Assembly: GCA_036620675.1 (NCBI GenBank)
Contig: JAZHEE010000010.1
Source of the DNA: Jejubacter sp036620675
GTDB lineage: Bacteria > Pseudomonadota > Gammaproteobacteria > Enterobacterales > Enterobacteriaceae
DNA: 64,000 nucleotides
Reading direction: 5' to 3' (one strand)
Shown: positions 53,950 through 62,247 of the stretch, piece after piece
How the letters are laid out: every line of letters begins with the position of its first letter
How positions within the stretch are numbered: position 1 is the first letter of the stretch
Notes under the pieces: generated by a model
The model's database searches: none
What the model was told of the DNA's origin: nothing
The model's input: the letters and a program-made list of their open reading frames with translations, nothing else
Position numbers and translations under genes: made by a program

Positions 53950-54406
53950 AGAAGGTCTCCAGGGGGAACAAAAATAGCCAGGTGTTGGTTAATCACATTG
54001 CAAAAATGTAATACCGTAAAATGAAATCCTATTTCAGGCGGAGTTGTTGTGATTTTTGCCTGTTGTGATTTTCGGGCGGAAAGATACATCTACCTAAGAA
54101 TTGTATCAGTGATCGCGATCTCAAATGCCATAAATACACTTCTGATGCGCAATTTGTTGGTGTTTTGTACTATATCAAAACAAATTCATAACACATATTG
54201 CCGGTTAGACTGGCATTAATAAAAGATGCAGGAAACCCAGAGTCAGGCAGCGCCTTACTTTTTACTAAGAAAAATGTGATAAACAGCATTTTCAGGCATT
54301 TAATGCGCTAACTGCATAATAATTGACGATATATGGTTTAACGAAAACGTTAACGTGACAGGGGCGGGAATAAAGAAAAGGGCGCCGCAAGCGCCCTGGA
54401 AAGTGA
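53950..54406. promoter_or_regulatory. sdaC upstream region
   Basis: 457 bp without a gene. A CRP-like site AGTGATCGCGATCTCA (54108-54123, two mismatches), two direct TGTGATTTT repeats (54048 and 54064), and an AATTTGTT/AACAAATT inverted pair (54151-54158, 54179-54186). sdaC is CRP-controlled in E. coli. The ppnN terminator occupies the right edge. Confidence 0.4.
54373..54397 (-). terminator. Terminator of ppnN
   Basis: Minus strand GGGCGC-TTGCG-GCGCCC followed by TTTTCTTTA, 10 bp after the ppnN stop. Confidence 0.85.
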
Positions 54407-55771
54407 TTAGCGACAAATTTCGTAGCAGGGGATATAGGTGCTGCCTGGCAGTTTCATGCGGTGCTGGGCGACAAAGCCCTGCAGCAGGGTATCCATATGC
54501 TGCATGATGCGCGGATCGCCATGAATACGGTAAGGGCCGAACTGTTCGATGGCGCGAATCCCCACCTCTTTGACGTTGCCCGCAACAATGCCGGAGAAGG
54601 CGCGGCGCAGATCCGCAGCCAGCTGTTCGGGGGGGCTGTCCGGATAAAGATTCAGGTTGGCCATGTTTTCGTGGGTTGGCTCAAATGGCACCTGAAGCTC
54701 TGGCGCAATGCGCATCGACCAGTTAAAGCCATAAGCGTCGCCGGTTTCGCGGCGGTTTTCTTTCACCTGCGGCATCGCTTTCTTCATCTGACGTGCGACC
54801 CGGGATGGGTCGTCGATAATGATTTCGTAGTGGCGGCGCGCCTTTTCGCCCAGGGTATTGACGATAAATTCGTCCAGTACCCGGAAGTAGTCGGCGCTCT
54901 CTTTCGGACCGGTGAGGATCAGCGGCAGAACCTGATTATGGTTGTGGGGATTCATCAGAATACCCAGCAGGTAGAGCAGTTCTTCCGCCGTACCTACCCC
55001 GCCCGGGAAGATGATGATGCCGTGGGCAATGCGGACAAAGGCTTCCAGACGTTTTTCTATATCCGGCATGATGATAAGCTCATTGACCAGCGGATTTGGC
55101 GGCTCGGCAGCGATAATCGACGGTTCGGTCATGCCGATAAAGCGCCCTTCTTTATAACGCTGCTGGGCGTGCCCCACCGCTGCGCCCTTCATGGGCGCTT
55201 CCATCGCACCCGGGCCGCAGCCGGTGCAGATATTCAGTTCGCGCAGTCCCAGTTCGTTGCCGACCTTACGCGCGTAAAGATACTCGCCTTCGTTAATAGA
55301 GTGGCCTCCCCAGCAGACCACCATATTGGGGGCTTCACCCACGTGCAGCGCCCGGGCATTACGCAGGATGGAGAACACCAGATTGGTGATGTGGGTGGAA
55401 TCTTCCAGATTCAGGCGCTGGAAGCGTCCCGCCAGATCGATCTGCCCGCTGACAAACAGAATATCGCGCAGCACGGCAAACAGGTTAGCCTGCAATGAGC
55501 GGATGATACGACCGTCGACGAAGGCCTCTTCTGGCGGATTGATGAGCTCCAGTTTGACGCCACGCTCGCGGCGCAGCACGTTGATATCGAAATTTTCATA
55601 GCGCGACAGCAGCTCTTTGCTGCTGTCGGTCTGGCTGCCGGAGTTAAGCACCGCCAGCGAACAGTTACGGAATAGCTGATAGAGATCGCTACTGGCGGTA
55701 CGCTTGAGCATATCGACTTCCAGCTGCGACAGCATGTCCATGGAACCGAGGGGACTGATATGTGTAATCAA
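54407..55771 (-). CDS. ppnN: Pyrimidine/purine 5'-nucleotide nucleosidase PpnN
   Basis: 454-residue LOG-family enzyme cleaving nucleoside monophosphates to base and ribose-5-phosphate, stimulated by (p)ppGpp. Core motifs GCGPGAMEAPMKGA and the phosphoribohydrolase signature FPGGVGTAEELL are intact, within N- and C-terminal extensions typical of the enterobacterial protein. Confidence 0.95.
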   Translation of the reverse strand: MITHISPLGSMDMLSQLEVDMLKRTASSDLYQLFRNCSLAVLNSGSQTDSSKELLSRYENFDINVLRRERGVKLELINPPEEAFVDGRIIRSLQANLFAVLRDILFVSGQIDLAGRFQRLNLEDSTHITNLVFSILRNARALHVGEAPNMVVCWGGHSINEGEYLYARKVGNELGLRELNICTGCGPGAMEAPMKGAAVGHAQQRYKEGRFIGMTEPSIIAAEPPNPLVNELIIMPDIEKRLEAFVRIAHGIIIFPGGVGTAEELLYLLGILMNPHNHNQVLPLILTGPKESADYFRVLDEFIVNTLGEKARRHYEIIIDDPSRVARQMKKAMPQVKENRRETGDAYGFNWSMRIAPELQVPFEPTHENMANLNLYPDSPPEQLAADLRRAFSGIVAGNVKEVGIRAIEQFGPYRIHGDPRIMQHMDTLLQGFVAQHRMKLPGSTYIPCYEICR

Positions 55772-55854
55772 GTGAACTCCTTATGGGACGAAAATCGCCG
55801 CTCCCTGCTGCCTACAATAGCCCGCCAGTGCGGTAGTTAACAACCCGCAACCGA

Positions 55855-56700
55855 CTACTGGCGCACCAGACGTCCGGTGGCTGGCTGGAAGGGGACGTTG
55901 CTGCGCCAGGGGTTGATGTCCAGACCGCCGCGTCGGGTATAGCGGGCATAGACGCTTAGCTGTTCCGGCTGGCAGTAGCGCTGGATATCGCTAAAGATGC
56001 GCTCCACGCACTGCTCATGGAATTCGTTATGACGACGGAACGAGACCAGATAGCGCAGTAGCTTTTCGCGATCGATGCGCGGGCCGCGATAGCGGATCTG
56101 CACCGAGCCCCAGTCCGGTTGGTGGGTGATCAGACAGTTGGATTTCAACAGATGGCTGACCAGCGTCTCTTCGACCACTTCGTCGCTTGCCGCCTGCGCC
56201 AGCCAGTCGGCGTTAAAATCGTAGCTGTCGATAGCGATGGGCTGATCGTCGATGCATTCGCCATCAAAGCGGGCAACAGGCTCGCCTTCCAACTGCTGTA
56301 GCTTATAGAGACTGACTTCGACATCGCCCTGCGCGCAGGCGCTGAGATCGCCGACCAGGGTATCGCGCACCTGCTGCCAGCCCGCAAAACGGGTCTGGTT
56401 GAAGCTATTAAGGTAGAGCTTAAAGCTTTTGGATTCGATCAGGTTCAGGCTGTCGGCATTAAGCGAAACCTGGCCCACCGCCACCTGAGGCAGACCGCGC
56501 TCGTTCAGCCAGGAAAGCTCGTAGAGCGTCCAGATATCGGCTCCGTGGAACGGTAGAGACTCCGCCCGCAAACCGAGAGGATCGCGATTCAGGCTGCGTG
56601 GCACCGCCTGAAGCAGCGTGGCGTCCAGGGTATCTTTGTATTCGGTCGTTTTCCCCAGCGTCAGGCCGCTTAGCGCCTGATGGTTGTCATAATCAGACAT
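55855..56700 (-). CDS. queF: NADPH-dependent 7-cyano-7-deazaguanine reductase QueF
   Basis: 281-residue T-fold enzyme reducing preQ0 to preQ1 in queuosine synthesis. NADPH-binding ESKS (89-92), nucleophile Cys189 and general acid Asp196 (SNCLITHQPDW). The long double-domain form, as in E. coli. Divergent from syd with 68 bp between starts. Confidence 0.96.
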   Translation of the reverse strand: MSDYDNHQALSGLTLGKTTEYKDTLDATLLQAVPRSLNRDPLGLRAESLPFHGADIWTLYELSWLNERGLPQVAVGQVSLNADSLNLIESKSFKLYLNSFNQTRFAGWQQVRDTLVGDLSACAQGDVEVSLYKLQQLEGEPVARFDGECIDDQPIAIDSYDFNADWLAQAASDEVVEETLVSHLLKSNCLITHQPDWGSVQIRYRGPRIDREKLLRYLVSFRRHNEFHEQCVERIFSDIQRYCQPEQLSVYARYTRRGGLDINPWRSNVPFQPATGRLVRQ

Positions 56701-56768
56701 GTTTCACCTTAGATAAAGCAGGTACACTATGAGCGCGTAGTGTAGCTTACCCGGGGGAGAGAGAAAAA

Positions 56769-57311
56769 GTGAGCGAAGTACAACAGGCGCTGGCCGATTT
56801 TACCCACCGCTATTGCGAAGCATGGCGGAATCAGAAGGGCGGTTGCCCACAAAGCCATGAACTGTATGGCATCCCTTCGCCCTGCATCGTGGAAACCGAA
56901 AGAGAGAGCGTGCGCTGGCAGCCTGTGCCGTTTAGCCTGGCGCAAAATCTGGATGCCGTTGAGCGGGCGCTGGAGATCCGAATTTGCGATGACGCCCAGG
57001 CGTTCTACACAACGCAGTTTGCTGGTGATATGATGGCTTCTTTCGGAAGATATCAACTTACGCTGCTCCAGCCCTGGAGCGAAGACGACTTTCTGCGTTT
57101 ACAGGAAAATCTGATTGGCCACCTGGTCACCCAGAAGCGCCTGAAGCTGGCTCCCACGCTGTTTCTGGCGACCCTGGAAAGCGAGCTGGAGATCATCTCG
57201 CTGGCGAACCTGACGGGCGAAGTGGTGCTTGAAAAGCTCGGAACCACGCAGCGTCAGGTACTGGCTCCCTCGCTTATCGCATTTCTACAACAGCTTCGTC
57301 CCCAATGTTGA
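56769..57311 (+). CDS. syd: SecY-interacting protein Syd
   Basis: 180-residue peripheral membrane protein that binds SecY and monitors translocon assembly. GTG start at 56769 after GGGGGAGAGAG. N-terminal VQQALADFTHRYCEAW matches the family and the length is within one residue of E. coli. Confidence 0.95.
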   Translation: MSEVQQALADFTHRYCEAWRNQKGGCPQSHELYGIPSPCIVETERESVRWQPVPFSLAQNLDAVERALEIRICDDAQAFYTTQFAGDMMASFGRYQLTLLQPWSEDDFLRLQENLIGHLVTQKRLKLAPTLFLATLESELEIISLANLTGEVVLEKLGTTQRQVLAPSLIAFLQQLRPQC

Positions 57312-57336
57312 GCCAGGCGATTATTGCCCGCCATCA

Positions 57337-57354
57337 TGTGAGATATATCTTACA
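57337..57354. promoter_or_regulatory. UvrY (GacA/SirA) operator of csrB
   Basis: TGTGAGATATATCTTACA, an 18-bp near-palindrome of the GacA-box type, about 180 bp upstream of the csrB 5' end. A half repeat TGTGAGATATTG follows at 57361. BarA-UvrY activation of csrB through such a distal site is established in E. coli and Salmonella. Confidence 0.8.
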
Positions 57355-57527
57355 TGTCGTGTGAGATATTGTAGTCAAAAGCATCAGGGATAATCCCGCA
57401 TACTTTATATGAATATATTGCTTATCAATGAATTAAAGATGCGCTTACGACTTTCGAATGAAGATTTCGCCTCGTTTCAGACTGTAAGCCCCTTGTTCAG
57501 TCGCGGGTTTTAAGGGAAGCTATAGTC

Positions 57528-57890
57528 ATCGACAAGGATGTGAGGCCAGAGCGCTTATCAGGATGATGACCTCTGGAACGGGAACACGGCCAGGACGGTC
57601 GATACATGGAAAGGCTTCAGGATGAAGCAAGGATAGCGCAGGAGCGCATAAGGGACACCTCCAGGATGGAGAATGAGAGCCGGACGGGACAGAAGGCGGG
57701 TCAAGAAGACCAGAGCGTATGTCAGGGTGATGTCGCTTACATCAGGATGATGAGCAGGATGCTGGCGCAGGAGCGCAGGTCAGGACGGCCACTGGAAAAG
57801 TTGTCAGGGAAGAGCAGGGAGCACTGAAGGTAGCAGGATCGCTGCAAAACGAACCGGGGAGCATTGCTTTTAGCAATGCTCCCCTTTTTT
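57528..57890 (+). ncRNA. csrB: CsrB regulatory RNA (CsrA sponge)
   Basis: About 363 nt between syd and yqcC, the E. coli locus and strand. I count roughly 22 GGA motifs, many as CAGGATG in hairpin loops (for example GGCTTCAGGATGAAGC and CTCCAGGATGGAG). The 3' part (GGAAAAGTTGTCAGGGAAGAGCAGGGAGCA then AACGAACCGG) and the terminator GGGGAGCATTGC-TTTTA-GCAATGCTCCCC with a T-run agree with E. coli CsrB. It sequesters CsrA. The 5' end is uncertain by about 10 nt: TATAGT at 57521 may be the -10 box. A 73-codon frame inside it is not a gene. Confidence 0.94.
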
Positions 57891-57959
57891 ATGGTTCATC
57901 GAGGATGAGTGTGGAGTGTTTGAAAGCGGAAACAAAAAACCGGCATCATATGATGATGT

Positions 57960-58164
57960 GGTGGTTTAGGGAAACTCCCTCTCCCTTCAGGGAGAGGGCC
58001 GGGGTGAGGGTGACAAGCAGCTCCGGCGCCCTGCTTCAGAACAGAAGCGGCAGAACATGACGATGCGGTGGGCTGTTCCGTTCATTGCCGGGAAACTCCC
58101 TTCACCGCCGGTGAACGGGCCTGGGGGCTCAGTCGCCGCTTCCCTGGCTGGCGACCTGGGCTCC
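57960..58164. repeat. Mosaic repeat block D
   Basis: Starts with the GAGAGGG palindrome (57977-57998) and its GCCGGGGTGAGGGTGACA arm, continues with a partial module Y (about 58045-58090, GGGCTGTTCCGTTCATTGCCGGG) and a GC-rich stretch (58097-58168). All appear inverted at about 3477-3700 (block C). Confidence 0.7.
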
Positions 58165-58320
58165 CCGGCGGTAAAAAACGCCGCTGACGCGGGCCCCTCC
58201 GCTTATCACGCCGGGCTTTTCGGAACGGGCAAGAGTCGCCATCCATGGCGACCTTGTCCTGTCGCGACATCCTGTCGCTCCTCCGGCCCTTCGTGAACGC
58301 TTCGGCGTTTTTTAAGCCGG
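58165..58320 (+). repeat. Structured repeat element, copy 2 (156 bp)
   Basis: Outer stem CCGGC (58165-58169) and TAAAAAACGCCG (58172-58183) with CGGCGTTTTTTA (58303-58314) and GCCGG (58316-58320). Inner hairpins GTCGCCA-TCCA-TGGCGAC (58235-58252) and GCGAC-ATCCT-GTCGC (58264-58278). Compared with copy 1 the stem reads AAAAAACGCCG instead of GAAAATCGCCG, and the pairing arm has changed to match. Same orientation as copy 1. Confidence 0.82.
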
Positions 58321-58420
58321 GTGGCGACACCCTCATCGCTTCAGCCGGGGTGCTCAAATACAACCAGCAATATCTTTACGGATGAATCCCGGGCAGAAGA
58401 TCAAAGGCGGTGGACACTCT

Positions 58421-58577
58421 CCGGCCTGAAAATCGCCGGAGTATTTCCGGCAGCCAGGGTCAGCCCGACAGGACGTCGGGCTGAGGGTGTGCGGCACACG
58501 GAGGTGCCGTCACGCCCGACCCGTCCGGCGGACGGGAAAAGCGGAGGGGCCCGCGACAGCGGCGATTTTCACGCCGG
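58421..58577 (-). repeat. Structured repeat element, copy 3 (157 bp, inverted)
   Basis: Near reverse complement of copy 1 (3240-3396) and exactly the same length. Outer stem CCGGC-TGAAAATCGCCG / CGGCGATTTTCA-GCCGG; inner hairpins CAGCCCGAC-AGGAC-GTCGGGCTG (58461-58483) and CCCGTCC-GGC-GGACGGG (58520-58536). Confidence 0.85.
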
Positions 58578-58615
58578 AAAGCGGGGTTGTCAGGGGCGGC
58601 ATTTGAGCCCATGAC

Positions 58616-58856
58616 CCGTTCACCGGTTCCGCAACCGGCATAAGAGAAATCACCTTAAGGTGAACGGAACCTTCGCCAGCGCGACATATTTCTCCGGAAT
58701 ACGGCACATCACTGTGAATTCACCGGTGCTGCAACCGACATATAAAAATCCCCTTAAGGTAAACGGAACCTTCTCCTGCGCGACATACTCACCCGGAAGA
58801 TAAGACAGCCGCCGGTAATTTCAGCTTCACGACAATCCGCGATGAACCTTTTTTAT
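58616..58856 (+). repeat. Mosaic repeat block G (two tandem X modules)
   Basis: Copies at about 58624-58708 (palindrome TCACCTTAAGGTGA) and about 58717-58856 (ACATATAAAAATCCCCTTAAGG, tail CTTCAGCTTCACGAC). The second is nearly colinear with 203-325. The block ends about 70 bp before the yqcC start. Interval 57891-58927 has no credible gene. Confidence 0.78.
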
Positions 58857-58927
58857 ACCTGTTCGTCGGCATCCCGCCGCGTGCTATCCTTTGCTCCCTT
58901 TCCATATTCAGCATCATGAGGTACTCC

Positions 58928-59254
58928 ATGGAACAGCATCGCGCCGTGCGTGAACGGCTTTTGCATCTTGAACAACTACTGCGCGAACAACAGCAGTGGC
59001 AGGAGACGGCGCCGGCGGCTGAAGCCTTTAACAGCGATCAACCTTTCTGTATGGATACGCTTACCCCCCATGAGTGGCTGCAATGGGTGCTACTGCCCCG
59101 AATGCATGCGCTGATCGACGCTCAGCAGCCGCTGCCGGAAAGCTTTGCCGTGGCACCTTACTATGAGGTGGCGCTGGTGGAAGGGCATCCCGGCCGTGAC
59201 GATCTGTTAGCAGCGCTTCAGGCGCTGGATGCGCTATTTTCCGGAGAGCGGTAA
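58928..59254 (+). CDS. yqcC: YqcC family protein
   Basis: 108-residue DUF446 protein, predominantly helical, with the signature FCMDTLTPHEWLQWVLLPRMHALID. Function unknown; conserved upstream of truC. I prefer the ATG at 58928, preceded by GAGG at 8 bases, over the ATG at 58916. Stop overlaps the truC start by one base (TAATG). Confidence 0.92.
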   Translation: MEQHRAVRERLLHLEQLLREQQQWQETAPAAEAFNSDQPFCMDTLTPHEWLQWVLLPRMHALIDAQQPLPESFAVAPYYEVALVEGHPGRDDLLAALQALDALFSGER

Positions 59255-60060
59255 TGCTGGAGATCCTGTATCAGGATGAATGGCTGGTGGCCGTCAACAA
59301 GCCGTCTGGCTGGCTGGTGCACCGCAGCTGGCTGGATCGCGATGAACGTGTGGTGGTGATGCAGACGGTGCGCGATCAGATCGGGCGTCATGTCTTTACC
59401 GCTCACCGTCTGGACCGGCCGACCTCTGGCGTGTTGCTGATGGGGCTATCCAGCGAAGCGGGTCGCTTACTGGCCCAGCAGTTTGAAGCGCATCAGGTGC
59501 AGAAGCGCTATCACGCCATTGTTCGAGGCTGGCTGACGGAAACGGCGGAGCTGGACTATCCGCTGCGCGAAGAGCTGGATAAAGTCGCGGATAAATATGC
59601 CCGGGCAGACAGAGCCCCCCAGAGCGCCGTTACCCACTATCGCGGGCTGACCACCTGCGAAATGCCGGTGGCGGTCGGGCGCTATCCCTGTGCGCGCTAC
59701 AGCCTGGTGGAGATGCTGCCGAAAACCGGGCGTAAGCACCAACTGCGCCGCCATATGGCGCACCTGCGCCATCCGATTATTGGCGATACCCGCCATGGCG
59801 ATCTGCGTCAGAACCGCGGCGCGGCGCAGCATTTCGGCTGCGACCGCCTGATGCTGCATGCCAGCGAGCTTGCGCTGAATCATCCGGTCACCGGTGAGCC
59901 GCTGCGTCTGCGCGCCGGGCTGGATCGGGCCTGGATGACGGCGCTGGCGCATTTTGGCTGGCTTGGTGTTCTCCCCGACATTGAAAGGGTTGAGTTTCCC
60001 GAAGCTTACGGTCAGGATGAGGCGAGTTCGATAAACGAAGGAGCGCCAGGTCATGGCTGA
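59254..60060 (+). CDS. truC: tRNA pseudouridine(65) synthase TruC
   Basis: 268-residue RluA-family synthase making pseudouridine 65 in tRNA-Ile and tRNA-Asp. Catalytic D54 in HRLDRPTSGVLLMG; the C-terminus is about 8 residues longer than in E. coli (DEASSINEGAPGHG). Overlaps yqcA by 8 bases. Confidence 0.95.
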   Translation: MLEILYQDEWLVAVNKPSGWLVHRSWLDRDERVVVMQTVRDQIGRHVFTAHRLDRPTSGVLLMGLSSEAGRLLAQQFEAHQVQKRYHAIVRGWLTETAELDYPLREELDKVADKYARADRAPQSAVTHYRGLTTCEMPVAVGRYPCARYSLVEMLPKTGRKHQLRRHMAHLRHPIIGDTRHGDLRQNRGAAQHFGCDRLMLHASELALNHPVTGEPLRLRAGLDRAWMTALAHFGWLGVLPDIERVEFPEAYGQDEASSINEGAPGHG

Positions 60061-60499
60061 AGTGGGCATTTTTGTTGGCACGATGTACGGTAATGCGTTG
60101 CTGGTGGCGGAGGAGGCTCAGGCCATCCTCGGTGAACAGGGACATCAGGTTAAGGTGTTTGAAGATCCGGGCCTGGAAGCGTGGCAGTATTATCGCAGCC
60201 ACTATGTGCTGGTGGTGACCTCGACTACCGGCCAGGGGGATCTACCGGACGGGATCGTACCGCTGTTTGAAGCCATTAAAGAGATCGGCTGGCAGCCGGA
60301 ATTGAAATACGGGATTATCGCGCTGGGTGACAGTACCTACGAGCGCTTCTGCGGCGGTGGCCGTCAGTTTGACGAACTGCTCCAGGAGCAGGGCGCTACC
60401 CGTATAGGCGAAATGTTGACCATCGACGCCAGTGAAGACCCGGAACCGGAAGTTATCTCCAACCCCTGGGTTGAAGGCTGGAGCAACTTACTGTCATAG
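60053..60499 (+). CDS. yqcA: Flavodoxin YqcA
   Basis: 148-residue short-chain flavodoxin. FMN phosphate loop GTMYGNA at 9-15, the isoalloxazine loops TSTTGQGDLPD and GDSTYERFCGGG. Known partner functions are limited; some evidence links it to MioC-like roles. Third gene of the yqcC-truC-yqcA unit. Confidence 0.94.
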   Translation: MAEVGIFVGTMYGNALLVAEEAQAILGEQGHQVKVFEDPGLEAWQYYRSHYVLVVTSTTGQGDLPDGIVPLFEAIKEIGWQPELKYGIIALGDSTYERFCGGGRQFDELLQEQGATRIGEMLTIDASEDPEPEVISNPWVEGWSNLLS

Positions 60500-60513
60500 A
60501 CGATATTTTCAGA

Positions 60514-60545
60514 AACGGCGCGTCCTGCGCCGTTGCGCTTTCCTT
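60514..60545 (+). terminator. Terminator of yqcC-truC-yqcA
   Basis: AACGGCGC-GTCCT-GCGCCGTT then GCGCTTTCCTTTTTT, 14 bp past the yqcA stop. Confidence 0.75.
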
Positions 60546-60858
60546 TTTTCTGCAAACGAACCCGCTGATTTTTCGCCGCCGCCGGCGATTCCTTGCCATT
60601 CCGTGAAGCAACGCCCAGTCAGTTGTGCGGATGCCATAAACCGACCGCCACAGGGCGCGGAATCTTGTGGCGCTGCACGGTGAGAGGCCATTCCCCCTTT
60701 CTTTATACTTTTCCAGGCAGGAGTGAATCTGCTCAAAAATAAGCGCCGAATTACAGGGAAAGCCCGGGCGCCGTAACGCATAAACCATTCTGATTACCCT
60801 ACAGGTTGTGCTGTTCAGAATGAAAAGTAGCTCAATGCTATTATTCAGGAGTACAACA
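60546..60858. other. gudP upstream region
   Basis: About 310 bp without a gene. Presumed gud operon promoter; gud genes are activated by CdaR in E. coli, but I could not identify a box. Confidence 0.4.
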
Positions 60859-62247
60859 ATGAGTACATATCAAACGGCGGAGAGCGTCGCTGGAAAGCGC
60901 ACTAATGCTCGCTACTGGATAGTGGTGATGTTGTTTATCGTCACTTCGTTTAACTATGGGGACCGCGCCACGCTGTCGATTGCCGGTTCGGAAATGGCCC
61001 GCGATATCGGGCTGGATCCGGTCGGTATGGGGTATATCTTTTCCGCCTTCTCCTGGGCCTATGTGATAGGCCAGATTCCCGGCGGCTGGTTACTGGATCG
61101 CTTTGGATCGAAACGGGTTTACTTCTGGTCGATCTTTATCTGGTCGCTGTTCACCCTGCTACAGGGATTCGTCGATATCTTTAACGGCTTCGGCATCGTG
61201 ATGGCACTGTTTATGCTGCGTTTCCTGGTGGGGCTGGCGGAAGCGCCGTCGTTCCCGGGTAACAGCCGCATCGTCGCCGCTTGGTTTCCGGCCCAGGAGC
61301 GTGGAACTGCGGTAGCTGTTTTTAACTCGGCTCAGTATTTCGCCACGGTGATCTTTGCACCGATTATGGGGTGGCTGACCCATGCGGTGGGCTGGCAGCA
61401 CGTCTTCTTCTTTATGGGGGGCTTAGGCATCATCATCAGCTTTATCTGGCTGAAGGTCATCTATAACCCAACGGAGCATCCGAAGGTCAACAAACAGGAG
61501 CTGGACTACATCGAAGCGGGCGGAGCGCTGGTTAATATGGACCAGGCGAGCGGCAAATCCCAAACCTCCCTGCGCGAGAAGATGAGCCAGATAGGCCAGC
61601 TGTTCACCTCCCGAATGATGGTGGGGGTTTACCTTGGCCAGTATTGTATCAACGCGCTGACCTACTTCTTTATTACCTGGTTTCCCGTTTATCTGGTACA
61701 GGCGCGCGGCATGTCGATTCTGCAGGCGGGATTTATCGCCTCGGTTCCGGCAGTGTGCGGCTTTATCGGCGGGGTGCTGGGCGGGGTGATTTCCGACTGG
61801 CTGATGCGCCGTACCGGTTCGCTGAACATTGCCCGTAAAACGCCGATAGTCTGCGGGATGCTGCTGTCTACCTCGATGGTGATGTGTAACTACGTTCAGG
61901 CTGAATGGATGGTGGTGGGCTTTATGGCTGCGGCCTTCTTTGGCAAAGGCATTGGCGCATTGGGCTGGGCGGTCATGGCCGATACCGCGCCTAAAGAAAT
62001 TAGCGGTCTGAGCGGCGGTCTGTTCAATATGTGCGGCAACCTGTCGGGCATCGTCACGCCTATCGCTATCGGCTATATCGTGGGCGTCACCGGCTCATTT
62101 AACGGTGCGCTGGTTTATGTGGGCATTCACGCGCTGGTCGCGATTTTCAGCTTCCTGTTTATCGTCGGCGATATCAAACGTATTGAACTGAAACCGAAAA
62201 AACGGGAGGAAGCCCATGAGCACAGCATCAAGCCCGACTATCACTGA
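60859..62247 (+). CDS. gudP: D-glucarate/galactarate transporter GudP
   Basis: 462-residue major-facilitator (anion:cation symporter) permease with 12 hydrophobic segments. Signature SFNYGDRATLSIAGSEMARDIGLDPVGMGY near 35-60 and GGWLLDRFGSKRV. CAGGAG lies before the ATG at 60859; ATGs further upstream lack a site. The C-terminal 12 residues extend past the E. coli end and overlap gudX by 32 bases. Confidence 0.95.
   Translation: MSTYQTAESVAGKRTNARYWIVVMLFIVTSFNYGDRATLSIAGSEMARDIGLDPVGMGYIFSAFSWAYVIGQIPGGWLLDRFGSKRVYFWSIFIWSLFTLLQGFVDIFNGFGIVMALFMLRFLVGLAEAPSFPGNSRIVAAWFPAQERGTAVAVFNSAQYFATVIFAPIMGWLTHAVGWQHVFFFMGGLGIIISFIWLKVIYNPTEHPKVNKQELDYIEAGGALVNMDQASGKSQTSLREKMSQIGQLFTSRMMVGVYLGQYCINALTYFFITWFPVYLVQARGMSILQAGFIASVPAVCGFIGGVLGGVISDWLMRRTGSLNIARKTPIVCGMLLSTSMVMCNYVQAEWMVVGFMAAAFFGKGIGALGWAVMADTAPKEISGLSGGLFNMCGNLSGIVTPIAIGYIVGVTGSFNGALVYVGIHALVAIFSFLFIVGDIKRIELKPKKREEAHEHSIKPDYH

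Noticed and set aside
57606..57827. 73-codon frame rich in Arg, Glu and Gln
   Set aside because: It lies inside csrB and its composition comes from the GGA/CAGGATG motifs.
58057..58614. Frames of 79-97 codons on both strands
   Set aside because: They cover the palindromic structured elements 2 and 3; palindromes give frames on both strands.
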